Assembly (NCBI GenBank): GCA_947311825.1 | Contig: CAMZLY010000043.1 | Coordinates: forward strand, 1-38,686 | Reading direction: 5' to 3' | Source: an uncultured bacterium | Lineage (GTDB): Bacteria; Verrucomicrobiota; Kiritimatiellia; UBA8416; CAMZLY01 | Length of the DNA stretch: 38,686 nucleotides | Shown here: one piece after another, positions 1 through 7,832 of the stretch | Position numbering within the stretch: position 1 is the stretch's first letter | Layout: each line of letters begins with the position of its first letter | The notes under the pieces: generated by a model | Told to the model about the DNA's origin: nothing | Database searches by the model: none | What the model saw: the letters and a program-made list of their open reading frames with translations, nothing else | Position numbers and translations under genes: made by a program

Positions 1-402
1 CCCCTTGATACCGGCTAGGCTGGAAAATAACATTATCGTTGGGTGTGACTATTATGAGGCAACCATAGCTTTATTTTGCTCATCCTTCGGTGTCATGTTT
101 ATTTGAGGCAACACGGAGGGGAGTATGTAATGTTAGAATTCTATCATTATGACTGTTATGGGTGATCTAGAGAAGAGGGTGGATGGATGATGGACGACGA
201 TGGTGGATTACGATTTGGGAAATCCACGACATTCGTAGGAACTGAAGCCTGAAAATCGTCCACTTCCATCGGCGTCATCGGCATTTTTTCAACTGGGCGG
301 CAATGTAAAACTATGCGGGCAATTCGCCTCTTATGATTTATATTGATAATTTTTGTAAAAAGGTAGATAATTTAATAAATCATTGTAAATGTGGAGTTAA
401 AT
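1..402. other. Leader region without a supported gene
   Basis: I see no convincing gene in this stretch. One plus-strand frame is open from the window edge for about 34 codons (stop near 107-109) and could be the tail of an upstream gene, but it resembles nothing I know. A 42-codon proline-rich frame on the minus strand (156-284) lacks a Shine-Dalgarno. Positions 177-208 carry imperfect GATGG/GACGA repeats, and GTGGATT/AATCCAC (203-209 and 221-227) can form a short hairpin. Around 305-335 the string AAAACTATGCGGGCA resembles the start of the inverted-repeat element at 7447-7613, so this may be a decayed copy. Confidence 0.4.
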
Positions 403-1545
403 ATGAGTGAGCATAAAAAGGTATTAGTTTTGTCGGTAAGTTCTGGTAGTGGGCATACACGTGCGGCACAGGCGGTTGAGGCGTATTGTAAAACGCATGA
501 ACTGACATTTGTTGAACATGTAGATACTTTGCAGTATGCTGATAAACTGTATAAGAGGGCGTATGCAGATGCCTATGAGGTGATTGTTCGTGATGCACCA
601 ATGTTATGGGGTTACTTTTTTGAGAAGACGGATGTACCCGGCAAGACGGATAGAATGCGGTTATTGCTGGATTGTATTCATATGCGTGATTTTAGTAAGA
701 TGTTGAAAAAGTATCAACCGGACTTAGTCGTTTGTACTCATTTTATGCCCGCAGAGATTGTGGCACGGTTGGTCAAAAAAGAGCGGCTCAAGACAAAACT
801 CGCTATTGTGGTGACCGATTTTTATGTGCATGCGATGTGGTTAACTCGTGGTTGTGATCATTATTTTGTTGCGTTAGAGGAGTCGAAGGCATATCTGTCT
901 ATGTTGGGATATCCTGAAGATTCAATTACGGTAAGCGGAATTCCTATTGATCCGAAGTTTTCCGAGTCGTACGAATGTGCAGATCTATGTAAAGAGTTTG
1001 GATTAAGTGGTGATTGTCCTGTTATTTTACTCTCTGCCGGAACTTTTGGGATGGATGCGGCTTTTAAGGCGGTGGAATCATTGGTTAAGCTAGAAACAGC
1101 ATGTCAGGTTATTGTGGTGTGTGGTCGCAATGAAAAACTTAAAAATAAGATTGAAAAGTTTTTGGAAGAAGTTGCACATGATAATATTAGATTTCTGGTG
1201 TTGGGATATACTACTGAGATGCATAAATTGATGGCAGTGTCAGATTTGTTTGTTGGTAAGCCGGGGGGGTTAACCACGTCTGAGTGTCTGGCGACTGGGG
1301 TGCCAATGGTTGTTTTTAATCCTATACCAGGTCAAGAGGAGAGGAATAGTGATTTTCTTTTAGAAAATGGTGCGGCAATAAAGTGTGGTGATTTGGCTAT
1401 GATGGCATTTAAAATTGACCGTTTGTTTCAGGATCCTGACCGATTGAAGCGGATGCAGGAGAATGCAGAAAAACTTGGTTTTCCGAAAGCGGCTGAATGT
1501 GTTGTGGAAACGTTGCGAGCTAAGTATGCAGAAAGTAGTGAATAG
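403..1545 (+). CDS. GT28 / MGDG-synthase-like glycosyltransferase
   Basis: Predicted processive diacylglycerol glycosyltransferase or a relative (MGDG synthase/UgtP type). Such enzymes transfer a sugar from a UDP-sugar to a membrane lipid at the cytoplasmic face. The N-terminus has the MGDG_synth signature VLSVSSGSGHTRAAQAV. The C-terminal half has the GT28 nucleotide-sugar site, GKPGGLTTSECLATGVP followed by PIPGQEERN. At about 380 residues the length is normal. I chose ATG 403 over an in-frame GTG at 391 because GGAG (393-396) then sits 6 nt upstream; with the GTG start it would lie inside the gene. The GH1 glucosidase follows after 9 nt, so the two are probably cotranscribed. The lipid acceptor and the sugar cannot be read from sequence. 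Confidence 0.85.
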   Translation: MSEHKKVLVLSVSSGSGHTRAAQAVEAYCKTHELTFVEHVDTLQYADKLYKRAYADAYEVIVRDAPMLWGYFFEKTDVPGKTDRMRLLLDCIHMRDFSKMLKKYQPDLVVCTHFMPAEIVARLVKKERLKTKLAIVVTDFYVHAMWLTRGCDHYFVALEESKAYLSMLGYPEDSITVSGIPIDPKFSESYECADLCKEFGLSGDCPVILLSAGTFGMDAAFKAVESLVKLETACQVIVVCGRNEKLKNKIEKFLEEVAHDNIRFLVLGYTTEMHKLMAVSDLFVGKPGGLTTSECLATGVPMVVFNPIPGQEERNSDFLLENGAAIKCGDLAMMAFKIDRLFQDPDRLKRMQENAEKLGFPKAAECVVETLRAKYAESSE

Positions 1546-1554
1546 TGAATAGTT

Positions 1555-2952
1555 ATGAACAGGCAACAATCAAAAGAAAATTTTCAAGGTGAGGGATTGC
1601 GATTTCCTGATGGGTTTGTGTGGGGGACCGCAACTGCTGGACATCAGGTTGAGGGTGGTAATATTGCTTCTGACTGGTGGGCATGGGAGACGCTGGGATT
1701 GGTTGAGGATGGCACTAAATCTGGTCGTGCTGTGGACTATTGGAACCGATTTGAGGAAGATCATGCATTGATGGCTTCGTTTGGTTTGAAGGCTTTTCGC
1801 TTGGGAATTGAATGGTCACGGATTGAGCCAGAACGTGGGAAAATTGATAAAGATGCCATAGCACGTTATCATGAAATATTTCAATCGCTAAGGCGGCATA
1901 ATATTAAGATTTGCTTGACGATATATCATTGGGTCTTACCGGTATGGATTGCCAAGCAGGGGGATTGGTTGAATCCGGCAACGTTGTGTCATTTGGAGGA
2001 CTTTGCTAAGTTAGTTATTGACGAATTTGGCGAATATCCTGATTTATGGATTACGATAAATGAACCTATGGTGCCAGCAGTTGCCGGTAATTTGCTGGGG
2101 CTATTTCCGCCGCAACGCCGTTCGTTACGTCATTATCGCAGCATTGTGAAGGCACTGTTAAAAGCTCATGCTTGTTTGTATGAACTAATTCATAAACGAG
2201 TTCCACTGGCACCTGACGGTGGGTCAACTAAAGTTGGGGTTGCACAGGCTTACCCGTGTGTTGAGCCATGGGGGTCTGGTGGTTTTCGTGGTCTGTATGA
2301 GAAAGTGATGACTCCCTTGGTTAGATATTTGGCTTATGGTGCTTGGGATCGTGCAATATTGTCTGGTTGCAGTGGTTTGTTTGGTATCGGAGGAAAGAAT
2401 AGGCAACTATATGATAGTTATGATTTTTGTGGAGTTAATTATTATTTCCGAATGTCATTACGTTTTGATGGAAGTAAGCGTGAGCAATTTTATATTGATG
2501 AATCTGGCATGCCTGATGGAATTATCGGCACTGATATGGGATGGCAAATTTATCCTGAGGGATTATATGGTATGTTAGAACATATTTGGCGACGATTTAA
2601 GAGACCCATATATATTACCGAGAATGGCATTGCGGATAGTGGTGATGATTTGCGACCTGCTTATATTTTGCGACATGTGGCACAGGTATATCGTGCTATT
2701 GAGGCCGGTATTCCGGTAAAGGGGTATTATCATTGGTCATTTATTGATAATTTTGAGTGGCGAGAAGGATTTGCCAAGAAGTTTGGCTTGATTGAGGTTG
2801 ATCATGCTGATGATACATTGTTACGTAAGCCGAGACCTAGTGCTGAGTTGTTTGGTGAGATTACAAAGAATAATGGACTTACTAGGGATATGGTGCAAAA
2901 ATATGCACCGGAAGCGCTGGAAGAGATATTTGGAACGATGAATGATGAATGA
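1555..2952 (+). CDS. Glycoside hydrolase family 1 beta-glucosidase
   Basis: Predicted retaining beta-glycosidase of family GH1, which hydrolyses beta-linked glucosides or related disaccharides. The protein has 465 residues, normal for GH1. It begins with the family N-terminal signature FPDGFVWGTATAGHQVEG (residues 17-34). The acid/base glutamate lies in ITINEP (Glu170) and the nucleophile in YITENG (Glu356). The downstream HWSFIDNFEW segment is the usual GH1 aglycone/glycone wall. No signal peptide is visible, so it is probably cytoplasmic. It follows the GT28 glycosyltransferase by 9 nt and ends 4 nt before the convergent glycosyltransferase gene. Substrate specificity is not determined. Confidence 0.93.
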   Translation: MNRQQSKENFQGEGLRFPDGFVWGTATAGHQVEGGNIASDWWAWETLGLVEDGTKSGRAVDYWNRFEEDHALMASFGLKAFRLGIEWSRIEPERGKIDKDAIARYHEIFQSLRRHNIKICLTIYHWVLPVWIAKQGDWLNPATLCHLEDFAKLVIDEFGEYPDLWITINEPMVPAVAGNLLGLFPPQRRSLRHYRSIVKALLKAHACLYELIHKRVPLAPDGGSTKVGVAQAYPCVEPWGSGGFRGLYEKVMTPLVRYLAYGAWDRAILSGCSGLFGIGGKNRQLYDSYDFCGVNYYFRMSLRFDGSKREQFYIDESGMPDGIIGTDMGWQIYPEGLYGMLEHIWRRFKRPIYITENGIADSGDDLRPAYILRHVAQVYRAIEAGIPVKGYYHWSFIDNFEWREGFAKKFGLIEVDHADDTLLRKPRPSAELFGEITKNNGLTRDMVQKYAPEALEEIFGTMNDE

Positions 2953-2956
2953 TGCG

Positions 2957-3718
2957 TTATTTGTCGTTAAGTTTTAATTCCCATAATTTTATGTATTTTG
3001 CTGTTACGCCGAATGCTACGGTTGATGCAATTAGTAGTCCGGGGATTCCATCAAGGAAGCCGAGTCGAAAAATATAGCAGCGTAGAAATCTTAATGGTGG
3101 GCGGAAGATAATTTGACTTAATTTAAATTTTTCATGTTGGTTGTATTTTGATTTTGCTGTTAATGATGAGAATTTATTCATGGTTTCCAATTGTTCATGA
3201 ATATTGGCATAAGTATAATGATAAAGTGGAGATTTTAGTCGCTTACATTTTCCGCATACTACCATTTTGTCGTGTGGTTCTGTGCCAGCACATTGTCCGC
3301 AATCTTTTCGATAAAGTCTTAGCTTGATGTCTGGATACCAGTCTCCATGTTTAATCCAGCGCCCCAGAAATTTCACCATACGCGGAAATTCCAGGCAGGT
3401 ATATTCTTTTAGACGGGGACTGCTGAATTCTTTTTTTATTTCATCATGTAGAGAGGGGGAGATTTCTTCATCAGCATCAAGAAATAAAACCCATTCGTTA
3501 GATGCAAGGTCTTTGGCAAGGTTTTTTTGCATGATGTAGCCGAGCCAGCGATGTTTATATACACGGGTCGTATATTCTTTGCATATTGCATTTGTTTTGT
3601 CAGTACTGAAGCTGTCAATTACAATAATTTCATCGGCCCATTTTACGCTTTCTAGGCACCGCCGTATATTTTTTTCTTCGTTGCCAGCAGTTATGCAAAC
3701 TGATATTTTTTCTTGCAT
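2957..3718 (-). CDS. Family 2 glycosyltransferase, WaaE/KdtX-like
   Basis: Predicted inverting GT2 enzyme of the WaaE-type group, which adds glucose to the inner core of lipopolysaccharide in enterobacteria. Near the N-terminus is the GT-A nucleotide-binding strand (ISVCITAGNEEKNI), then VIDSFSTDKT, then the metal-binding FLDADEE (DxD). The C-terminal 60 residues contain a weakly hydrophobic stretch (PGLLIASTVAFGVTAKYIKL) that may touch the membrane. The 253-residue length fits the family. A purine-rich AGGAAAAAA precedes the ATG. It converges on the GH1 gene with only 4 nt between stops. The role in LPS or other surface glycan is inference from the family. Confidence 0.85.
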   Translation of the reverse strand: MQEKISVCITAGNEEKNIRRCLESVKWADEIIVIDSFSTDKTNAICKEYTTRVYKHRWLGYIMQKNLAKDLASNEWVLFLDADEEISPSLHDEIKKEFSSPRLKEYTCLEFPRMVKFLGRWIKHGDWYPDIKLRLYRKDCGQCAGTEPHDKMVVCGKCKRLKSPLYHYTYANIHEQLETMNKFSSLTAKSKYNQHEKFKLSQIIFRPPLRFLRCYIFRLGFLDGIPGLLIASTVAFGVTAKYIKLWELKLNDK

Positions 3719-3783
3719 GATTTTTTCCTAGCTTGTTTGAAGAAAACTTACAATGGTTGTGCTATCTTTTGCAATTAAAATAA

Positions 3784-3820
3784 AAATAGCTCCACCCTTA
3801 GGGTAGAGCTATTTAATTTT
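3784..3820 (-). terminator. Intrinsic (possibly bidirectional) terminator after gnd
   Basis: AAATAGCTC (3784-3792) pairs perfectly with GAGCTATTT (3806-3814), and an inner ACC/GGT extends the stem across one mismatch. On the minus strand the hairpin is followed by TTTTTATTTTAA, which fits a rho-independent terminator 12 nt after the gnd stop. On the plus strand it is followed by AATTTTTTTG, so it could also work in the opposite direction. Confidence 0.85.
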
Positions 3821-3825
3821 TTTGT

Positions 3826-5283
3826 TTATGCTACATAAGTTGAAGCAAAGGTGTCGCCGCCACGTCCTGTCCAGTTTGTGTGGAAGAATTCGCCGCGTTC
3901 TTTGTCTATGCGTTCGTAAGTATGTGCACCGAAGTAATCTCTTTGTGCTTGGAGGAGATTAGCGGGCAATCTTTCGCAACGGTATGAGTCGTAGTAGTTA
4001 AGGGCAGAACTCATTGCTGGTACAGGGATACCAAGCTTAATCGCCTGAATAATGGTTTTACGCCATGGGTTTTGTGCTTTACGAACAACAGTTTTGAAGT
4101 AAGGTGCCAAGAGCAAGTTTGCTAATTTCTTTTTGCGCTTGAATGCCATCATGATGTCATCAAGGAACTGTGCTCGGATAATACATCCACCACGCCACAT
4201 TAGTGCTATTTCGCCGTAGTTAAGTTTCCAGCCGTATTCATCGGCAGCAGCACGCATAAGTTGGAACCCTTGTGCATAAGAGCATACTTTTGAAGCATAA
4301 AGTGCGTCGTGTAATTGTGCAATAAATTTTTCTTTGTCACCACGGAATTTTATTTTTGGTCCGCGTAGTTTTGTGCTTGCGGCAATGCGTTCATCTTTGG
4401 CTGCCGATATGCAACGTGCAAATACTGCTTCTGCGATTTGTGGGATTGCAATACCCAAGTCAAGTCCGGCTTGTGATGTCCACTTGCCTGTGCCTTTTTG
4501 GCCGGCTGTATCAAGAATAAGGTCAACCATAGCCTTGCCTGTTTCGTCATCATTTTTAGCAAGAATTTCTGCGGTGATCTCGATTAGGTATGAGTTAAGA
4601 ACGCCTTTGTTCCATTCGTCAAATATTTTGGCCATTTCTGCGGCACTCATACCTAGTCCCTGTGACATTATTTGGTATGCTTCGCAGATTAACTGCATAT
4701 CGCCATATTCAATGCCGTTATGAACCATTTTTACGAAATGTCCGGCACCGCCTTCGCCAATCCATTCACAACATGGGCTGCCGTCTGTGGCTTTTGCTGT
4801 AATTGACTGAAATATCTCTTTTACGTGTGGCCATGCTTTAGGATGTCCACCTGGCATAATTGATGGGCCTTTTAGTGCACCTTCTTCACCACCGGAAACG
4901 CCTGTGCCGACAAAGAGGATACCTTTGTTTTTGAGGTATTCGTAGCGGCGAATTGTGTCAGGGAAATGGCTGTTACCACCGTCAATGATGATATCTCCTT
5001 TTTCTATATGAGGCAGAATCTGTTCGATGAAATCATCTACAGGTTGACCGGCTTTTACCAGCATCATAATTTTACGTGGTGATTCCAGGCTTGCAGCAAG
5101 TTCTTCTATGCTGTGGCATCCAATAAAGTTTTTGCCTTTGCCGCGACCTTCGGTGAAGGCGTCTACTTTTGCAACTGTGCGATTAAAACATGCAACAGTA
5201 AAGCCTTTGCTTTCCATGTTAAGAATGAGGTTTTCGCCCATTACGGCTAACCCAATTAGACCTATATCTGCTTTATCTTTCAT
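3826..5283 (-). CDS. gnd: 6-phosphogluconate dehydrogenase, decarboxylating
   Basis: Converts 6-phosphogluconate and NADP+ to ribulose 5-phosphate, CO2 and NADPH (oxidative pentose phosphate pathway). The 485-residue protein has the N-terminal Rossmann motif GLIGLAVMGENL, the substrate-binding GVSGGEEGALKGPSIMPGG, and the catalytic-lysine segment GHFVKMVHNGIEYGDMQ. The C-terminal FHTNWTGRGGD matches the long-form enzyme tail. AGGAAA precedes the ATG. It lies 77 nt downstream of an SDR fructuronate reductase read in the same direction, and ends at a strong hairpin terminator. The pairing suggests hexuronate/gluconate catabolism feeding the pentose phosphate pathway. The window also carries rpe, which acts on the product. 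Confidence 0.97.
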   Translation of the reverse strand: MKDKADIGLIGLAVMGENLILNMESKGFTVACFNRTVAKVDAFTEGRGKGKNFIGCHSIEELAASLESPRKIMMLVKAGQPVDDFIEQILPHIEKGDIIIDGGNSHFPDTIRRYEYLKNKGILFVGTGVSGGEEGALKGPSIMPGGHPKAWPHVKEIFQSITAKATDGSPCCEWIGEGGAGHFVKMVHNGIEYGDMQLICEAYQIMSQGLGMSAAEMAKIFDEWNKGVLNSYLIEITAEILAKNDDETGKAMVDLILDTAGQKGTGKWTSQAGLDLGIAIPQIAEAVFARCISAAKDERIAASTKLRGPKIKFRGDKEKFIAQLHDALYASKVCSYAQGFQLMRAAADEYGWKLNYGEIALMWRGGCIIRAQFLDDIMMAFKRKKKLANLLLAPYFKTVVRKAQNPWRKTIIQAIKLGIPVPAMSSALNYYDSYRCERLPANLLQAQRDYFGAHTYERIDKERGEFFHTNWTGRGGDTFASTYVA

Positions 5284-5321
5284 TTATCTGTTTCCTTTTT
5301 ATTGTTTTGTTAGTTTTGTTT

Positions 5322-5352
5322 GATCTGTCAGAACTGAATAATCTGACTGATC
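5322..5352. other. Hairpin between the SDR reductase and gnd
   Basis: GATCTGTCAG (5322-5331) and CTGACTGATC (5343-5352) form a 10-bp stem with one mismatch and an 11-nt loop. No T-run follows it on the minus strand, so it is not an obvious terminator. It may set the relative transcript level or stability of the two cistrons. Confidence 0.45.
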
Positions 5353-5360
5353 TGTTTAAA

Positions 5361-6218
5361 TTACACTCCGCTGAAAGCTGAGAAGCCACCGTCAATGGGG
5401 ATTACTGTGCCGGTCACAAAGCCGGATGCGGCATCTGATGCCAGCCATAGTAATGCACCTTCGAGATCGGACGGGTCGCCAAATTTTTCCATTGGTGTCT
5501 GTGATACAATTGTATTGCCGCGTGGTGTAAGTGAGCCGTCTTCTTGTGTTAGGAGTGCTCGGTTTTGGTCTGTCAGGAAGAAGCCCGGTGCGATAGCGTT
5601 TACGCGGATACCAACTTTCGACATGTGAACAGCTAACCATTGTGTGAAGTTGCTTACTGCAGCTTTAGCTCCGCTATAAGCTGGGATTTTGGTTAGTGGC
5701 GTGAAGGCGTTCATTGATGAAATATTGATGATAACACCGTTTTTACGCTCTGCCATGCCTTTTGCGAATACTTGTGAGGGTAATAGGGAACCGAGGAAGT
5801 TAAGGTTAAATACAAATTCAATGCCTTTAGGATCAAGATCGAAGAATGTTGTTGCTTCGGGATCATTAGCTGCCATAATTTCTGATGTCAGGAATTCCAT
5901 AGAAGTTGTTCCTTTTGGGTGATTACCACCAGCACCATTGATAAGAATATCTACGGCACCTAGTTCTTTTTCAACTTCTACAGCGGCAGCTTCAATACTA
6001 GCACGGTCGAGAACATTGCATTCAACAGCCATGGCCTTTCCGCCGGCATCAATAATTTCATTAGCAACACCAGTTGCCGCTTCTTTGCGTAGGTCTGCTA
6101 CTGCAATTGCTGCACCGTTTGCAGCAAGCGCACGAGCCATATAACCACATAATACTCCGCCGCCGCCAGTTACGAGGGCTACTTTTCCTGATAAATCTAC
6201 ACTGAATCCTTTAGGCAT
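5361..6218 (-). CDS. uxuB: SDR-type D-mannonate oxidoreductase (fructuronate reductase)
   Basis: Short-chain dehydrogenase most like the Bacillus-type UxuB/YjmF family, which interconverts D-fructuronate and D-mannonate with NAD(H) in hexuronate breakdown. The N-terminus has the cofactor loop VTGGGGVLCGYMARAL. NGAGGNHPKGTT is a family-characteristic string, and the catalytic Ser, Tyr and Lys lie in NISSMNAF and PAYSGAKAAV. The 285 residues include the longer substrate-loop insertion (FFDLDPKGIEFVF) typical of this branch rather than generic SDRs. A good Shine-Dalgarno (AAGGAG) precedes the ATG. It is followed by gnd in the same direction. Exact substrate is inferred; a different polyol or uronate reductase is possible. 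Confidence 0.78.
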   Translation of the reverse strand: MPKGFSVDLSGKVALVTGGGGVLCGYMARALAANGAAIAVADLRKEAATGVANEIIDAGGKAMAVECNVLDRASIEAAAVEVEKELGAVDILINGAGGNHPKGTTSMEFLTSEIMAANDPEATTFFDLDPKGIEFVFNLNFLGSLLPSQVFAKGMAERKNGVIINISSMNAFTPLTKIPAYSGAKAAVSNFTQWLAVHMSKVGIRVNAIAPGFFLTDQNRALLTQEDGSLTPRGNTIVSQTPMEKFGDPSDLEGALLWLASDAASGFVTGTVIPIDGGFSAFSGV

Positions 6219-6376
6219 AATTTTCTCCTTACTAATGTTATTAAACGGTTCACTTCTTAAAAGGGGTCTAGAATATGGTTTTTTAAGTAATTTAAAAGCA
6301 AAAAATAGTAAAAAGTGTCTTTTTTTGCAGTTTAAGGCTTTTTTAGAGGTTTTATAATGGTTTAACCGAATTGTAT

Positions 6377-6406
6377 TTGATATTTCTCTTGATGTTTAAA
6401 GATATA
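6377..6406 (+). promoter_or_regulatory. Possible sigma70-type promoter for the SurA-like gene
   Basis: TTGATA (6377-6382) and GATATA (6401-6406) are separated by 18 nt in an AT-rich intergenic region, which would start transcription just before the hairpin at 6416-6439. The match is modest and in such AT-rich DNA could be chance. Confidence 0.3.
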
Positions 6407-6415
6407 AGTTGTTAG

Positions 6416-6439
6416 TCTCCATTATTAAGTTAATGGAGA
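6416..6439 (+). promoter_or_regulatory. Hairpin sequestering the SurA-like gene's Shine-Dalgarno
   Basis: TCTCCATTA (6416-6424) and TAATGGAGA (6431-6439) form a perfect 9-bp stem with a 6-nt loop. The 3' arm contains the only Shine-Dalgarno (GGAG, 6435-6438), 5 nt before the ATG at 6444. In the folded state the ribosome site would be closed, which suggests translational control such as temperature or factor-dependent opening. The pairing is read directly; the regulatory role is inferred. Confidence 0.55.
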
Positions 6440-6443
6440 TTAA

Positions 6444-7433
6444 ATGAAGAAAATACATTGTTTTGCATATATAGTATTATTAGTATTTCTTACAGTAAAT
6501 GCTATGGCGGAAAGAAAGATATTGCTGGATGGTCTCATTGCAAAAGTTAATGAACATTTTATCACTATTGGTGATGTAATGTTGCGGGTGCAGCCTTTGC
6601 AGCGTCAGTTGATGGTGAAATATAAAGGCGAAGAATTACGCAGAGAAACTAGAAAGATTTTTGAGAAATCGTTAGATAACCTGATTGAGAATAAATTGAT
6701 TATAGATGCTTATAAGGCGCAAAAGGGACAAATTCCTGAATGGGTTGTTGACAATCGTATAAATGAGATCTTGCATAATATATTTAAAGATGATCGTACG
6801 GCAATGATGCGTGCTTTAGCAGATGATAATTTGACGTATGAGAAATGGAAAACTAGTATACGTAACCAAATTATTACGTCATCTATGCGGCAGGCCAATG
6901 TGACTGATAGGATAAAAATTTCAGCGGTGGATGTTCAGAATTATTATGATTTACATTTAGCAGATTATACGAAACCAAGCATGGTACGACTGCAGATGAT
7001 AGTTATAAAAGTATCGGCAGAGGATGATGAAGAATCTGGGATGAAAAAAGCAACTATCCTGCGTGCACGTCTTAAGCTTGGAGAAGATTTTTATAAAGTT
7101 GCTAAAGAAAACTCGGAAGATGATAAAGCTTCCCGTGGCGGAGATTGGGGCTGGTTATCACCGGAAGATCTTAGACCTGAGTTGGCAAAAGCTATAAAAG
7201 ACCTTAAAGAGGGTGATATTAGTGATGTTATAAAAACGGATGAGAGTATATATATAGCAAAAATTTTTGCTCTTAAGCCTGGTTCCGTCGAATCATTTTC
7301 TGATGCTAGGGAAGACATAGAAAAGAAGTTACGCAATAAACAAGGGCAGCGAATTCATAAAGAGTGGATTTTATCTTTAAAAAAGAATGCCCAAGTTGAA
7401 ATAATGGATATTGATCCATTTGCCGGGAATTAA
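6444..7433 (+). CDS. SurA/PpiC-type peptidyl-prolyl isomerase, exported
   Basis: Predicted periplasmic chaperone/prolyl isomerase assisting outer-membrane protein folding. Residues 1-22 are a clear signal peptide (charged MKK, hydrophobic core, cleavage after MA). A SurA N-terminal helical domain follows (LDGLIAKVNEHFITIGDV, then helices with LIENKLIIDAYK). One parvulin domain runs at about residues 175-285, with SRGGDWGWLSPEDL and the alternating hydrophobic strands of the rotamase fold. At 329 residues it is shorter than E. coli SurA (two parvulin domains), consistent with a single-domain relative. It is monocistronic, with a hairpin over its ribosome site upstream and a MITE-like element 13 nt after the stop. 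Outer membrane biogenesis as its job is inference. Confidence 0.88.
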   Translation: MKKIHCFAYIVLLVFLTVNAMAERKILLDGLIAKVNEHFITIGDVMLRVQPLQRQLMVKYKGEELRRETRKIFEKSLDNLIENKLIIDAYKAQKGQIPEWVVDNRINEILHNIFKDDRTAMMRALADDNLTYEKWKTSIRNQIITSSMRQANVTDRIKISAVDVQNYYDLHLADYTKPSMVRLQMIVIKVSAEDDEESGMKKATILRARLKLGEDFYKVAKENSEDDKASRGGDWGWLSPEDLRPELAKAIKDLKEGDISDVIKTDESIYIAKIFALKPGSVESFSDAREDIEKKLRNKQGQRIHKEWILSLKKNAQVEIMDIDPFAGN

Positions 7434-7446
7434 TCTCAGTTAGTAT

Positions 7447-7613
7447 GAGGCACTTGCAAAACTATCTGCGGGCACTTTTTGATTTTATGCGGCATATTCC
7501 GCTTTTTCGCAATTTTACAGACCCTACGGGTATGCTCTAATTGCTCAAAAGGCAGAATCTGCTCGCCTAGAATACAAAGAATTGCCTCGCACAAGTAGTT
7601 TTGCAAGCACCTC
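7447..7613. repeat. MITE-like inverted-repeat element, 167 bp
   Basis: The left end GAGGCACTTGCAAAACTA (from 7447) and the reverse complement of the right end GAGGTGCTTGCAAAACTA (to 7613) are terminal inverted repeats of about 20 bp with two mismatches. No open frame of note lies between them. Shorter pieces of the same end sequence occur at 15129, 16490 and 33121 in this window, each between genes. That argues for a dispersed non-autonomous element and its deletion products. No clear target-site duplication was found. Confidence 0.6.
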
Positions 7614-7685
7614 TAAATCATATCTTTTGTTTTAGTAGGCTTCTTGGTGGCTTATCGTAGCTCATGATCCCCCCTAAAAAGAGTA

Positions 7686-7729
7686 ACCCGCCGATTTGAG
7701 CTGCCCAAAAGGGCATAGGCTTGGCGGGT
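7686..7729. other. Structured hairpin with bulges between convergent genes
   Basis: ACCCGCC (7686-7692) pairs with GGCGGGT (7723-7729). GCCC (7703-7706) pairs with GGGC (7711-7714) over an AAAA loop, and GAGC/GCTT can pair between them, leaving a 5-nt bulge on one side. Read on the minus strand it is followed by TACTCTTTTTAG, so it may be a loose terminator about 100 nt after the lepB stop. It could instead be a small structured RNA. It resembles no RNA family I can name. Confidence 0.35.
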
Positions 7730-7832
7730 GTTGTTGCAAGTAAAGTAGCATTTTATCACTTCTAATCAATGAGTTTTTATAGTTTTTAATTTTCTTATTT
7801 ATTTTTCGAAACTTAACGATCAAAATCATCGT

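Noticed and set aside
156-284. 42-codon proline-rich open frame on the minus strand before the first gene
   Set aside because: No Shine-Dalgarno, no recognisable motif, and made partly of repeated GATGG-like sequence; probably chance.
391-402. GTG start for the GT28 gene
   Set aside because: It would place the only Shine-Dalgarno inside the coding sequence; ATG 403 fits better.
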